In this document: piece by piece, positions 22,427 to 34,342 of the stretch
How the letters are laid out: every line of letters starts with the position of its first letter
Position numbering within the stretch: the first letter of the stretch is position 1
Assembly (NCBI GenBank): GCA_033439255.1
Contig: CM065888.1
Span: forward strand, 1,364,001 to 1,428,000
From: Hericium rajendrae
Taxonomy: Eukaryota; Basidiomycota; Agaricomycetes; Russulales; Hericiaceae
Direction of reading: 5' to 3'
Length of the DNA: 64,000 bases
Program-made: the position numbers and the translations under genes
The notes under the pieces: generated by a model
Database searches by the model: none
Seen by the model: only the letters and a program-made list of their open reading frames with translations
Told to the model about the DNA's origin: nothing

Positions 22427-22757
22427 TGGCCCACAGTCAATACGCCTTTTTCAGTTTGTCCTGCTATGCCTTATGAAAGAATGACCATACCTCTGTATGT
22501 CAACTCAGTGTCCTTGCAAGCTTTCACGCGCGTATGTTTTCGTTGTCCTTGAGATTCCGCTCGGTCAACGACACCTCTTACCCCAGAGCGACGGCTATCA
22601 ACGTATCCTCGGCGGCTTCGCCGCCGCTGGTCCTGGGGAGGTGATATAGCCGAAGCAAGCCGCAGACTCGCAGCCTACGCATTTCCAAGTAACGCCGATA
22701 TATGTCGTTGTCTCAGCCAGTTCCATTGCGCTGCGCAACACCCACTCCCCGAAACCA
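22427..22757. other. No gene seen
   Basis: Short stretch without a convincing frame. A small GC-rich inverted repeat (GGCGGCTTCGCCGCC) lies near 22611-22626. Confidence 0.6.
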
Positions 22758-23298
22758 TTGTGCGTTCACCTCGCGCCCAGCGTGGCTGCTAGCGGCAGCG
22801 AAATTGTCATCGCACAGGGGATTAATTGGAAACAAAAATCCGAAACTCTATTTCTTCCCCATTTGCGTGCGGCAGTCACGCAACTAATTGTAGAGGAGGT
22901 CAGACACATAATCGACACGGCCTTCCGGCATGAGTATGGAGTGGTAGGCTCACCTATCACAATCTGTATGCCTTTCTTTTACTAAAATTTTCCCGTAGAC
23001 CAAAGGACACGCAACCTTGTGTCAAGTCGCATCCTCCGCTGAATGTGATGTCCAAGCTTGGCCGCGAAACGACGAGCACGAGAGGGCCGCCGGAGTGACC
23101 TTGGTATGGGGCGCAAGGCATCCCACTCAGAGGACACTCATCGTGCGGGCGTCGTGCAACACACGGTTCAAGCTCTTGCGCCACATAGCAGAACATGACC
23201 CTCAAAACCGACTGGCTGTGTTGCAATGGAACTTTGCTGTTGCAACCGGAGAGCGATGTTTTGTCGATTATTGCGTGACCCAAGTTCACGCCGAGTAA
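22758..23298 (+). CDS. Small hypothetical two-exon gene
   Basis: The first frame runs from MCVHLAPSVAASG to about 22941, reading LRAAVTQLIVEEVRHIIDTA. A GTAGGC donor near 22942 and a CCCGTAG acceptor ending at 22998 would join it in frame to a second exon ending at 23298 (TLIVRASCNTRFKLLRHIAE, NRLAVLQWNFAVATGERCF). I do not recognise the family. Amino-acid usage is ordinary and there is no low complexity. It may instead be a fragment of a larger decayed gene; the upstream start is not well fixed. Confidence 0.35.
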
Positions 23299-24085
23299 GT
23301 GTCTCTGGCCTAATCTCTCCTGGGAAAGGTTACCTCCCTCTTCATTTCACGATAACTTTCTTGCTGCTAATGCCTAGATACATTAGCATATATATTATGA
23401 TGCTATCTCCCTATTATGCACAGTCAGCACAATTCCTATACGCCTTACTGCACTTGCACTTACCTACGTCATGGCGCATCATTGTCATGGGACTCTTTGT
23501 TGCAGGAGCACAGGCTGAGGACGCTGACATGGCCATGTTGACCGACTCATCTAAGACGATACGACACTCCATCTCCCTGCAGTTTCCCTATCGGTTCCCT
23601 TATGAAAGTTCAGAGGCACGTAGAAAGGAACAATATTCCTAAAGCTCACATTTCAGCACCTAATCCATGATTTCATGAGCCAAATCATTAAGTATGGCGG
23701 CTGATATGTATGGCATGGACAGAGTCGTTCGCCTGGATAGTAAAGTTACGTCAGGATGCTAGGTTCGGAACAAGCCACCTTCGAAACTCCGGTTTGCAGC
23801 TCCGCCGGCCTCCGGCCATCTAATCAGGGACCGAGCACCCAAGTTATGTATCGCCGCGCCGTGTATTCGCATTGTTAGACCTTTAAGAGACAGAGCGTGG
23901 CGGTGGTCATGGCTGGACGGACTGGATCCAACGGATAGCATTTCAAGCTCAATGCACTGGTATGTAGTGGAGTACAAGGCATAGTATACAAGGAAATCAG
24001 ATCATATATTTAGGAAAGGGCGGCAGTCCAGTCCACAACGGATGTGGTTCAACTAGGTACACGTCGACTGCCATTCATGAAAGCA
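23299..24085. other. No gene seen
   Basis: Intergenic stretch downstream of both neighbours. No frame longer than about 140 codons and none with coding character; no repeat noted. Confidence 0.6.
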
Positions 24086-26571
24086 TTATATGACATCGCC
24101 GCGCATCCGGAACAAAGACATCAACTCGCCCAAATTGAGCTTCATCTTGGTGATCTGGTCTTTATCGAGGGCAGCTGTAGCGAGGGCCTCTTTCTTCGAC
24201 TGAAGCTGTCCATCGGTCAGACACTCAGACTCGTGAAACATTGAGAACTATTGCGGCATACCTGCAGAATTCGATCCTCGACGGTATCGGGAACAGTCAG
24301 TTTGTAAATATTGACAGTCTTGCTTTGTCCCAGACGATGAGCTCGAGCAAAGGCCTGTTCCTAAGACAAAGGCGGATGAGCTGTGATTGGGTAATGACTG
24401 TCTTAGCATACTTCTACCGTGGGGTTCCACCAAAGATCGACCAGGATCACATTGTTGCAAGATGTCAGGTTCAGGCCTGTCGTAAGCGATGTCGATGAGC
24501 GCCGACCGAACAACTCAAGCCTGTGTTGGACTCACCAGTCCCGCCGCACTTCACGGAGATCAAAGCGCATTGAATAGATGGGTCATCTCGCAATGCAGCG
24601 AGAGCTTTGGCACGATCAATGGGCTTCATATCGCCATCATCTACGAGTGCATCAGTAGGGTGTAGTGACACAAACGGGATGAAATGACACCCACAGCGGA
24701 TATAAGAGAAACCTTCTGCTCTCAAGAAGGGCTGGATCAAGTCGAGCATCTTCGTAAACATGGAGAAGATGATCGTCTTATCCGAAGCTCCCGATCGGAC
24801 CTTGATGGCGTGTAGTAGTTCCAAAATTTTACGGATCTTTGCGGACGAGATAGGTATATCTGAGGCGATTGCGGTGCGAGATGCCTCAGTCGTAAAGACG
24901 TCGAAAATACAGCCACCACAAATGGTCTCGCTGAAAGGAAAGAGGTTCATGCCATTGAGCCTGATGAATTAGTCAGCGATCAGATGAAAACCACAGAGCT
25001 GCCGATAACGTGCCCAATTCCACAGATGCTGCAGTGATCATCGGCCTTGCGCTCGGATGTCTCGTTGATATGGTCAGAAACAAGCAGCGACTCCGCAGTT
25101 TGAGAGCTATCTCCATGCTTCGTCGTGAACATGAGTTGCGGGTGGTCGCATGCTAGACCACAGAAGTCAGTTTGCAACAATTATTGTTAGTGGCAGGCTA
25201 GAATTTACCCTGGCAAAGCCTCAGCAAGAGAGATAGAATGGATGCTAGGCTCTTCTCAACCATTTGCCGCTGAATTAGATCCTCAATGCGAAGTTCTATC
25301 TTCAGCTCCAGCGCGTCGTAAAATTCCCGTTCCGAGCTATCAAAATGGCATTGCACCTGGTGAACGGTGCGTTCAGGAAGTTCGACTATGGCATGTCCAT
25401 TGAGATTATGATCTAGATGGCGACGTAACATGACTGCTCGTAAAACAACCTGGAGCAGATGTTTCAGTTGTAATCACGATACAAACAAAGGGAATACTGA
25501 CATGTAGGCGCTGCAAGCCGCTGTCAGATTCCCCGGCTTCAACAGGTTTCCGCACTTGCGTATTGTATGTGGACCAATTGTCTAGAGGGGGAATGCGGAG
25601 AAACTTCAACAGGCTGAAAATGTTATCAGTACTATTCTGTCTGTAGTCAGAAGGCAGTCAGCGTATACACCAAACGGAAGAACGGTATAGACTGACATCG
25701 GCGTGCCCGTCAGACACCAGCGATGGATGGCCTTTAGTTCATAGCAAGCTAGAGCGGTCTTTGTATTATGATTCTTGATGTTGTGGGCCTCGTCTTTGGG
25801 CGTTATTAGTTCGACATTCACCGTCTTTTGACAGACATACCGAGGACGATTCGCCACCAGTTGACGCAGAATAATGCGGTCTTTGGAGACTTTGACGACT
25901 TCCCCTTTCGGGAATCCGGTGCATGCAGCGCAGAGAATTCTGACACGGCAGTGGAATACGATGTGAGGATGATGTCAGGCCTGTGTAGATCGACCGGATC
26001 TGCGGGTTTGCGGTAAGGTCAATACTTCGTTGAAAAGAGTGAACTCATACTGCTGGAGCGATTAGTGCTGTGGTGTTTAATGATGCGGCAAGACGGCACA
26101 AATTTCTGGATCTCAAAGACCCACTGGGGCATAAGATCCACTGGACAGATGATGCTGAGCTAAAGAGTCAGTACTGAAGGATGATCGGAAAGATCATCTA
26201 TTACTCACAGGGTTCGGGCGCCGTCGGAGGTTTGAAGATGATCACTTGAGGGCTGACCTTCTACAATTCTGACCAAAGTCTCAATTGTTTTCCCGAGCCT
26301 GTGAATCATTCTCAGTATTGGTAAGGAGATAGCATTGTCAGACAAACCCCATATCATCAGCGAGAATACCACCTTTGGTTGAAGCAAATTCACGCTCCTT
26401 CATCCATGCTCGCGCTATGACTTGATGAGGCAAGAGACGGAAATCATCCCGGAACTTCGGAACGATGGCGTCGTTTGCTAATATGTCCAAGGTGGAAGTA
26501 GTGCTAAGACCGCCATTCGCGAGTTCACGGAGCATTTTGCCGAAACATTTATCGAGCGAGCTTGCAGACAT
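24086..26571 (-). CDS. SNF2-family helicase with a small RING insert (RAD16/ULS1-like)
   Basis: ATP-dependent DNA translocase of the RAD5/RAD16/ULS1 branch; family members remodel chromatin or act in DNA repair and SUMO/ubiquitin pathways. About ten exons with short introns read cleanly on the minus strand from MSASSLDKCFGKML (26571) to a TAA at 24086-24088. Motifs in order: FRLLPHQVIARAWMKERE, GGILADDMG-LGKT (Walker A), a DEAH box in WWRIVLDEAHNIKN, RWCLTGTP, an AVMLRR segment, ACDHPQL, a reduced RING-like patch (CSICG, later CGGC), then the C-terminal helicase half: KTIIFSMFTKMLDLI, GDMKPIDRAKALAALR, NVILVDLWWNPT and QAFARAHRLGQSKTVNIYKL. The introns checked have GT-AG ends and keep frame (for example the ones splitting DDMG/LGKT and GGTG/LNLT). 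The N-terminus may extend upstream by another exon. The gene looks intact, unlike its neighbours. Confidence 0.85.
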
Positions 26572-27359
26572 ATCTGGAGGCGAGTTAGATAGCACAACAC
26601 CAAAGCGATCATCGCACATACCCGCTGGCGGTCACGAGTTGTATGCAGGAGGAAAGGTGGTATGATAATGCTGAGAGCCATACTCGCCGGCCTTTTCATA
26701 CTGGAATTCATACTTTGTTCGGAACAAAGGACGAGCAGCTCGATTTCGAGGAACCTGCTTTCAACGCCAAATTTCCAAATCAGGGGTAAAGCAGGTAACA
26801 GGAACTATGTCCGGTGCGCGGAGATCTGTGGTTGTGCCCCTGCCAGCATGAGGTACCGACCAGAACAGATATCGACCCTTGTCCTACGTCTGGTAAAGGG
26901 GGCGGGTGAGATCAATTTCATATCTTGGAAAAAAAAAGAATGATTTTACCGAATAGATCCAGTCTTGCTCCTAGGGCACTACATGGGAGCTGTCGGAAAG
27001 ACAAGATGAGCCATTAGCAACCGTCAGCGTAGGTCCAAATTAGATTGAAAGGGTTACAAGGCGTACAAGGCAACACGCCAGAGTCGGTCTGATCGTTCCT
27101 GGGGCCTCGGTCCGCACAAAGTCATAAGCGCCCATCGAGCGCTCAACAATTATGCACTCAGACATGCGTCGCTTGAGGGAATATTATTAGCTCACAGAGC
27201 AGTTATTCCGTATTGAAGAGATGCACGCTGAGATAAATCCCCATGGTGGCGGTAACAAAGCTAGCGGAAGGAACTGGGATTGGTCACAAGGCACGTCGGT
27301 ATAGGGAACACGAGAAGGGTGTTAAGTATTGTACTGACTAAACGTGCGCAGGTGCTTCA
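26572..27359. other. Intergenic, no gene seen
   Basis: May include a further 5' exon of the SNF2 gene on the minus strand (a frame up to 26711 reads MNSSMKRPASMALS) but the junction is not convincing. The rest, to the end of the SUN gene, shows nothing. Confidence 0.5.
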
Positions 27360-28718
27360 TCAACTGTTGGAAGCCTGTCTACCAATGATCTCAATACGAT
27401 AAACACAAGTATACCTGTCCTTACCCCAATTGTCTACGATCTGCAGAACAACTCTCTCGAAAGCGATGCCCATATAGGATGTGTTTTCCAGCGAGAATAC
27501 TTGTCGCTGTTCGCCGGACGTCGCATTGAAAACACCTGAAAGAACATGAAGACCCCCATAGGGACCCAGGTGAGGAGAAGGAGGTGAACGGTTGGTGACA
27601 GGAGTTGTATCTGTGATATTTGTGTCCGCGGAAAGTTCGATCGCCTGTATAGAGGCCCCATAATTCCAACCTTCGAGGAGCGGATTGCAGCGATGAATCA
27701 TACAGAGGATGGTGGACGGCTACGGCAGATATGGAGATGCAATCCGACAATTGAATTCCTAGCTGTCCGGATGCACCAGCATATGCCCAGCACTGGCCAA
27801 GCTCGATTCCTGATGACAATGCAGCTTCAGCGGTCCGAGTGTCATCTCCTCCGTGAGACATGAACCAACGCCAGACAGCTATATCGGGGCGGAATGGCGG
27901 AGGTCTGGGATAGAATGAGGGACTGGTGAGTGAATCGATGACTTGCGCTCCATCTGCGATAGCCGCAAAATCGCTGTTCTGACCATCTTTCGCAAAGGTA
28001 GTTGTGGGGTCTTCGCTGTCATGACGGTGGGCCTGGGTGATTGAACCCCAGTTGAACGCAAGGCTACAGTAAGCTGGAACGTCAGGGACTTGAGACGGAG
28101 GGCTGTGTTCGTCCGCTATCACTACCGCTAGATGGCCGAATCGAATAGGAGCACTGAACTCTCTGTGCTGGTTCAGCTGGTCTGCGACGAGTGTGGAAGT
28201 GAAAAGACGAAGGGTTTGGATATCGCCGGCATTTGAGCAACCGCGGAGGTATATATAGATGTCGAAGTCGACTACAGTCGATAGGAAGAGCAGTGAGAGC
28301 GTGCAGTGCACGGCTATGATAAACATCGCTTTGATGGTGGCGAAGAACCACACAGAAAAGGAGTGTCTTGACAAAGCGAGTCTCTTTCCTAGACAAGGTA
28401 AAGAGATGAGATACCGCGGGACGTATCCCCTATAGTCAGACACTGCCTCCTGAGCTGATTGACGTCAGGTTGGCTCTTGCGTGAGCTGTAAACAACAGTC
28501 AGACAGCCGTCCCACCCAAAGTTCTCCATGACTGAAGTACTGACCATCGGACCATCAACCCCGCGGCCAGGCCTAATCGTCTGGTAATCCTTCTCCGCGA
28601 TAAAGGACTCGTCCATCACCAGAAATCGATCTCGATTGAACAATCCACGATGTCTGTCTTTGTGATTGTCGAGTGCGTCCACCTTGTCAGAGCCAGCATG
28701 AGTGACTTCAACACGCAT
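27360..28718 (-). CDS. SUN (Sad1/UNC-84) domain protein
   Basis: SUN proteins sit in the nuclear envelope or other membranes; in fungi one group anchors centrosomes and telomeres and another acts in the secretory or cell-wall context. The C-terminal domain is clear: GQCWAYAGASGQLGIQLSDC, AVAVHHPL, SAPRRLELWGLY and finally FERVVLQIVDNWGKDRYTC with VYRIEIIG, matching the SUN signature WAF-G--G-L-I-L and NWG---YTCLYR. A hydrophobic segment near MFIIAVHCTLSLLFLSTVV precedes it, so a single-pass membrane protein with a lumenal SUN domain is likely. The N-terminal exon may start at MRVEVTHAGSDKVDAL (28718), joined through a GTCAGT donor near 28549; this part is uncertain. Within the SUN domain the frame changes after WGLY; a 64-nt intron with a weak GTCACC donor could explain it, otherwise it is a lesion. 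Confidence 0.75.
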
Positions 28719-28784
28719 GGTAGTTTGGTTGAGATGGGAAGAGATCAGGTGGAACCGAGTATGAGCAGTGCTGAAGCGTGGCAC

Positions 28785-29366
28785 GAAATTCTTGCCCTAG
28801 GCTCCAGCACGCCTGGGATCATATCTATCAAGTGATCGTCACTGCAAAACCCTTGTACCGAAAGGGGTAAATAGGTGACAATGAGAACAACGGGACAAAG
28901 GGTATAAACAAAGCCGGTTCGCCTCTTATGATACGACCCGGAACTGAGATGAAACTGGACAAAAGGAGATTGAGCTTCACTAAGCAGTGAGCGGACACGT
29001 ACGCGTTGTGCTTGAGTTGAGCTCGAGCTGTATTGCTAACTGAAGATGATCGATATTCAGGCGGACAGCAATGCCCGCGGCCGCGAGCCGTGAGCGCGAG
29101 CACGAGCAGACAGTCGTGAGTGCGTGAGTGCCCGTGCTCGAATTACGTATGTAAGTTACAATTTGCTTCCTGCGGGTCCATGTGGGCGTCATGCAGATCG
29201 ACCTTTGTTCTATCTCCGGCAACTGCTTCAATATTGCTTCGCGGATCACTTCCGATCAACTGAGCACAACAGTGGAATGCATTAACAGTCAAAAATCATT
29301 GAGTAGTCAGCATTGTAATTGGTCGAGGGCCCGTCTGGGACTGTAAGAATAGGAAAGAATTGTAAT
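28785..29366. other. No gene seen
   Basis: Non-coding by eye. It contains a 21-base word (29172-29192) shared exactly with 4181-4201. Confidence 0.5.
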
Positions 29367-30593
29367 TTAGATCAAAATCCATGAATCATCTGCTTTGCTG
29401 CTATCCGCCGCATCGTCCTCATCCACCCGGCTTTGCATAGAACTGCCGATAGAGTCCGCAAACTGTTGTGTAGTCCTGTCCACTTCACAAAGCGCAGACG
29501 GTGAACTTAAGTCCCATTCCCCTTTCCAGTTTCTGACAAGATCAAAAAAAGAGTGAAGAAGCAGCCTATAGGGCGTGCTAGAGAACTGGAACGCCGACGT
29601 GACTCCAAGTCGAAAGTGTGTAACATGGAAAAGAAACCTCCAAAATTCAGCAGAAGCGTCGAAAAAGAACAGAAACTCCATAGAGTCTTTCTTGATCGTG
29701 ACTATTTGCGTGGGCTAAAAAGTCGTTACAGTGAGACATTGGCAGAATAGACGAGTACTGGTGACGTACGACAAGATAATCCATGGCCCATGTATCTCCC
29801 GGCCCGGCGGAGAATACAAGTTCGATGTCCGGTACATTTGCTGCCAAAAGCAGATCTGGACGATGGATTATAAGGACGAAGTATGGATGAGAGCTATGAA
29901 GACGACTCACATTGGTCACCGGAGACCTGGTAGAGGACTGCCTTCGCAGGCGAATTCACTAAGACGCAATGTTTCCCTCCGGCGACTCTAATAACTTTGA
30001 GGAAAGGAAATGCAAACAGACTAGACACTTTAGGATACATAGTGCTAGGTGGGCGGCAGGTTGGTGTCCTGTGAAAAGGTACCGAGAGGAACAACGGTAT
30101 GCAGTAAGCAGAGGTTGAAGCTGGCGAAGGAAGCTGGTCAGTAATTTATATTCTCGTTGCTCTTGTTCCCTTTCTTGTTGAGAAACACACCCTTTGACGA
30201 ATATCAGGCACATCGTCACTTTGTGTCTTGATTGGGAATATTGGTACAACAGAAAGGATGTCGGCGTACGCAGCGGTTGGGTTGGAGCGGCCTTCATAAC
30301 ATGAGCTGACATAGATTACATGAATGGAACAACACGCGACAATGCCGAAAGGGCCTTAGCAGATGACAAGGTCCATCACTGCGTTAAACATCAGAAACCC
30401 TTAGTCTATCACAATTCTCGGTTTGTTCGCGTGACGACGCTCAGTGTTAGGGGACACCCACGTCGGTGTGGTGACGTTCTGGAACGAAAGTACCCTGTCT
30501 GGAAGTACTGGGTGATACGTCTTGATATCAGAGACCTACAAATCGACACTGAGATGCTGCGGGAATTGATTTAAGAAGACGGAAACGCACCGG
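29367..30593 (-). other. Coding-like fragments of unknown family
   Basis: Minus-strand pieces with plausible protein character, such as VIRVAGGKHCVLVNSPAKAV (about 29960-30020) and LLLAANVPDIELVFSAGPGD (about 29790-29850), lie in separate frames. They could be 3' exons of the gene at 30594-31631 or a separate decayed gene. I do not recognise them and cannot fix exon borders. Confidence 0.3.
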
Positions 30594-31631
30594 TCACCAT
30601 TCAAGCAACGTGTTTACGCCAACTTCCTTCACTACCATCCAAACTTGGACAACATCCTCTTCGGTGGTGGACGAACGATGGATGTGAAGAAAGAGATCTC
30701 CGACCTCCAGCCTCGTGTCCATACTTAGAGCAGGGGGTTTAGGAATGCGAATGTCACCGAAGGTGCGGAACCACCGCACACGGTGTTTCGATTTCCGAAT
30801 GGACGCAGTCATGCATTCGAGTCTCACACCCTACGTGATGTCAATGAGTCGTATAAACAGTTGAACGGTCATACGGACCTCCGGAGATGTCAGAGAATGA
30901 CGATGTGGTTGGTCTGTCGTATTAGGCCGAGGCGACGTTCGTCGCGACGTCAGAGTCTGATGGCGATCGCCATCGCCCGCTGTCTCAGCGCCATTGACTC
31001 TCGTGCTGGCCTCAGAAAATGTCGCAGTATGAATACGGAGCTAGATAAGCCATGCAATCAGGCATACATCATTGACCATGATGACCAGACCCACCTGGCT
31101 CCTTGACGACCGCAAAGGATTCCTCCGCAGAGCACTTGTCTTGCCAGCTGAAGCTGGTGCGATGGATAGTTCGGATGCCCGAGCTACGACATCGACGCGA
31201 CCTGCTCCTGCCCCTCGAGGATTAGGAGTCACTGGCCTTATGGTATCTGCGACAAATTCTCCCTAAATATATGACGAGAGTTAGCGAAGGACTGGACAGC
31301 AAGGAAGCCGGGCGACACTAACCACGGGCCGATTGATGCCGGAAGGAAGGCTTATATCACGTGCCGGATCCTCGAAAATCAGTGCTCGTTCGACTGCATC
31401 TTCATCGTCGCTGGACAGAGCCAACGACGCCTCTTGAGATTCGCGTTTTAGATATCGCTGAGCCGTCGAGCCCCAAATCGCTTGATCTTCTTCCGTGAAC
31501 CTGCGTGTGAACGTTGCTGTCGCCGCTTTCCCCTTGCCACGAGGGTCGATATCAGGGAGATCGACAGAAGTCACTCCACCCGTCTGCACCGGCGTGGTAG
31601 TGGTCCAAACTCTGCCGATGTCGGATCCCAT
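30594..31631 (-). CDS. Hypothetical multi-exon gene, divergent from its right neighbour
   Basis: The first exon starts MGSDIGRVWTTTTPVQ at 31631 and reads FTRRFTEEDQAIWGSTAQRY. An in-frame GTTAGT...TTTAG intron (about 31261-31321) leads to VTPNPRGAGAGRVDVVARAS, and a likely third exon contains a Ser/Thr/Arg-rich stretch (about 30885-31019). The last exon reads RKSKHRVRWFRTFGDIRIPK and RLEVGDLFLHIHRSSTTEED, ending LLEW with a stop at 30594. I do not recognise the family. The start lies about 220 bp from the ATG of the plus-strand gene at 31849, so the two probably share a bidirectional promoter. More exons may exist downstream on the minus strand. Confidence 0.45.
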
Positions 31632-31848
31632 GGTGAGTGTTTTCTGCGAAGTGAAATGATTTGACTGTAAGAGCTAATCCTGTGTTATATTTTCTGGATT
31701 GGCGGTCTTGGAAAGAATACAATGCATGCCTTCTTTGAATGAAAGGCGGTATGCACAAAGGCTTATCTCCGTTATATCTGACTTCACCCTTCCCTTTTCA
31801 CCCCCAATAGCTGCCTTCATCGACTTCTGCCTCTTGCTTGCAAATCTC

Positions 31849-32480
31849 ATGGCCGACGCAGACGTTCATGCGACAACCCCCGACGGCTCTTCGATAACTT
31901 ACCACCATGGTCTTGAGATTCTGAAAGTCTTTCGTCAGATATTCAGAACGCATCTAGGCAATGGAGTCGAATTAGCCATGCCCACTAGTGCCATCCGATT
32001 GATTCTGGAGCAAGAGTGGTCCACGCGAACCGATGGTCAATCCGCAATAGAGTCCTTGTTTGCCTATCTACCTGAAACAGGATCCGATCTCTGCCTAACT
32101 CCTGAAATCCTGGCAAGCTGCTACCGCCGTTCTTATCTTGAACAGCAGCAGAAGTTAGCATCTCCGTCTGTTTTCGAGACCTGCGACGAAGAACCGTCGG
32201 CTATTCCTCGCGAGATTGAACAGGCGCTGAGTCGGGGTAAGTCGTTCAGTACACTTCAAGTTCCTTGGCTAACGCGTCCAAAGTCTCCCGTACTTTTCAC
32301 CAGAGCCTGGATGATGTTGTCAAATCGCTCTCAGCGCTTTTGATCAGCCATGAAGAATTGAATGTTGACTCCTCTGACCGGTTCAGCGCAATCGAGACTC
32401 AGTTAAAACGAGACAAGACATCGTTGAATAAACATTCTAACACAGTAGTGGGTGCACAATCATTCATCAGAAAAATGTGA
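31849..32480 (+). pseudogene. Host gene split by insertions: N-terminal part
   Basis: The first two exons of an uncharacterised plus-strand gene. The likely start is MADADVHATTPDGSS at 31849 (the frame is open upstream to 31699). An intron at 32237-32283 (GTAAGT...AAAG) joins EIEQALSRG to RTFHQSLDDVVKSLSALLIS and a helical stretch, RFSAIETQLKRDKTSLNKHS. The frame stops at 32480 in the left edge of a 2.7-kb inserted block. The next matching exon lies at 35173 and the last at 47981. I do not recognise the family. The predicted whole is a helical, partly coiled-coil protein with C-terminal membrane segments. The gene is very probably inactive because E2 sits in an exon. Confidence 0.55.
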
Positions 32481-32829
32481 AATCTACATAGCTCAGTGTT
32501 ATATTATGTGGTCTATCACAATGCTATGTGGTCTATGTAGTTCTCTCCTCATCTATATAGAGCTATGATAGTTGTCATAGTTCCCATAGCAGTAGATACA
32601 AGGTATATAGCAGTATGTAGTCATGAAGGATAGCTATGATTGCTACATAATCTCATAGGCATGGTATGGGAGCTATGGGCTCTATGATAAGTCAGATAGA
32701 CATCTAAGACATCAAGTCAAAATACATTATATTGCCCAATATAGAGCATTACAATGGAGAACTTCAAAGTGAATTTAATAATATCATTACCATAGCTACA
32801 GTTTTACTAGCTACGATTATCACAACTCA

Positions 32830-33840
32830 AGTCCCGGCGTATGCATCCCGTCCATCGCTAGGGGCACACGTGCGTTCTCAAGGCGGCGCGCAGGATGTCG
32901 ACGCGGCAGGCAGAGGCCACGTGCGAGGTCCGTGCGCGCAAGGCGGGACTCGTGCGGAGGTCACACGCGAGGCGCACGGACTGTGCATGAGATGGCCAAA
33001 CCTCGTGCGACGTGTTCGGGCCATGTGCAGGGTGTGCGATTGGTGCGCAATACGCGCAGGCCGTGCGCGAAGCTTACGGACCGGGCACGAAGCCTGTGAG
33101 TCGTACGCATGCGCACGGTCCATGCTCTTGATGCCCGAGCCACAGGCAATGCATGGGAGGACGTATGCAGAGGGCTGCGGCCATCTATGAAGGTGCGGGC
33201 CGCGTGCAAGGGGCATGGCGACGTGCGCGATGGGGTGGCGACATGCGCGCAGCGTCGATGTGCGCGAGACGGCGTCGATGTGCGCGAGACGGCGTCGACG
33301 TGCACAAGGAGGCGGCGACGTGCGAGACGTGCGCGAGGGGTGCGAGACGTGCGCGAGGGGAGAGGGTCGCATGCGGACTGCTTGGCTCGTGCGCGGGCTG
33401 CGGCCGTGCGGGTCCGTTGGGTCCGCGCAGTGCGGGCTGTGCAACGTGCGCGTCTTGTCCGCGCGCTGACGCTGCCGTGCGAGAATGCCTGTGTGGCTTA
33501 AGCGGTGTTGACGGGGCTCGTGCGCATGGGTCCGTGCGCTGGCGCAGGCGTGCGCGGCCGGCGCTGTCGTGCGGACCGTGTTCGCGGGCAGGTGGAGGCA
33601 GGTGGAGCCGTGCGCGAGCGTCGGCGGGGCCATGCGCGTGCGTACGTGAGCTGGCCGTAGTGGCCGTGCGCACGGGAAGGCGAGGTCGCTGGAGGCGATG
33701 GGTCGTCGGGGCGACGGGTGCTGCGTTGGCGGACGGGCGAGAGTGTGGGTCGTCGAAGGGGTGTGCGATGGGGAGAGGCGCGGACGTCCGCGTGGGGAGC
33801 GGCGGGGTGTAGAAGACGGCGTGGTGTCGCAGGGGGTGGA
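32830..33840. repeat. GC-rich CGTGCGCGAGAC-type degenerate minisatellite
   Basis: Degenerate tandem words such as GATGTGCGCGAGACGGCGTC (twice near 33256-33298) and GCGAGACGTGCGCGAGGGG (near 33320-33361). Because stops are rare in such sequence, long frames appear in several frames on both strands; none looks like a protein. Confidence 0.75.
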
Positions 33841-33858
33841 CAACCAACAAAAAGAAAC

Positions 33859-33890
33859 GAGAGTACCGCTCGATAACGAGCGGTACCCTC
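33859..33890. other. Hairpin: 14-bp stem with a 4-base loop
   Basis: Arms 33859-33872 and 33877-33890 pair with one mismatch around the loop ATAA. It sits at the right end of the GC-rich core. A transposon end, a terminator of a short transcript, or a replication-related palindrome are all possible. Confidence 0.8.
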
Positions 33891-34052
33891 AAGATTAGCA
33901 CGAATTCAAGAATAGAAGACTTTATTTACTGACCTTGTGCCCCTTCCAGCTGCTACCAAGCCCTTCCGACCTTCGACTTGAGGAGCGACGAGGGGAGAGA
34001 GGAATAAGTTGAAGAGGATGCGAAAGGATGTAGTAGTGCTAGTGGAGTCAAG

Positions 34053-34102
34053 TCGAACGACGCGACTTCGGTGCGCTGAAGCACCGAAGTCGCGTCGTTC
34101 GA
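34053..34102. other. Perfect 22-bp inverted repeat with a 6-base loop
   Basis: Arms 34053-34074 and 34081-34102 are exact reverse complements around GCTGAA. A perfect palindrome this long is rare by chance and would give a very stable hairpin in RNA or single-stranded DNA. Confidence 0.92.
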
Positions 34103-34335
34103 ATGTTTTCGAACTTACCAGAACAAATAAAATCGCACAAATTCAGATAAAACGGCAGCACATAGCGTTTGCGAATCTAACTCGATTGAATGGGATATAT
34201 CTCTAGCTAAATGAATGCGAGCCACTGGGCAGTGAAGCAAACTTACGAAAATCTGGCACTTAGCCTCTGACGTGGTGTCCGGGCCGGGTCCCGGCAGCCA
34301 CATTTGGGGCTCCGCCGGGCAAACCCGCGCTCACC

Positions 34336-34342
34336 TATATAA
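34336..34342 (+). promoter_or_regulatory. TATA box with CT-rich initiator, no gene downstream
   Basis: TATATAA follows a GC-rich stretch and is followed about 30 bases on by a (CT)n initiator-like run (34362-34374), as in strong fungal promoters and LTRs. No frame of note follows, so this is probably a promoter remnant, for example from a solo LTR or another inserted element. Confidence 0.5.

Noticed and set aside
32732-33901. Long open frames on both strands (up to 321 codons)
   Set aside because: They lie in a degenerate GC-rich tandem repeat where stops are rare; several overlapping frames are open at once and the composition is Arg/Ala/His/Thr-skewed.
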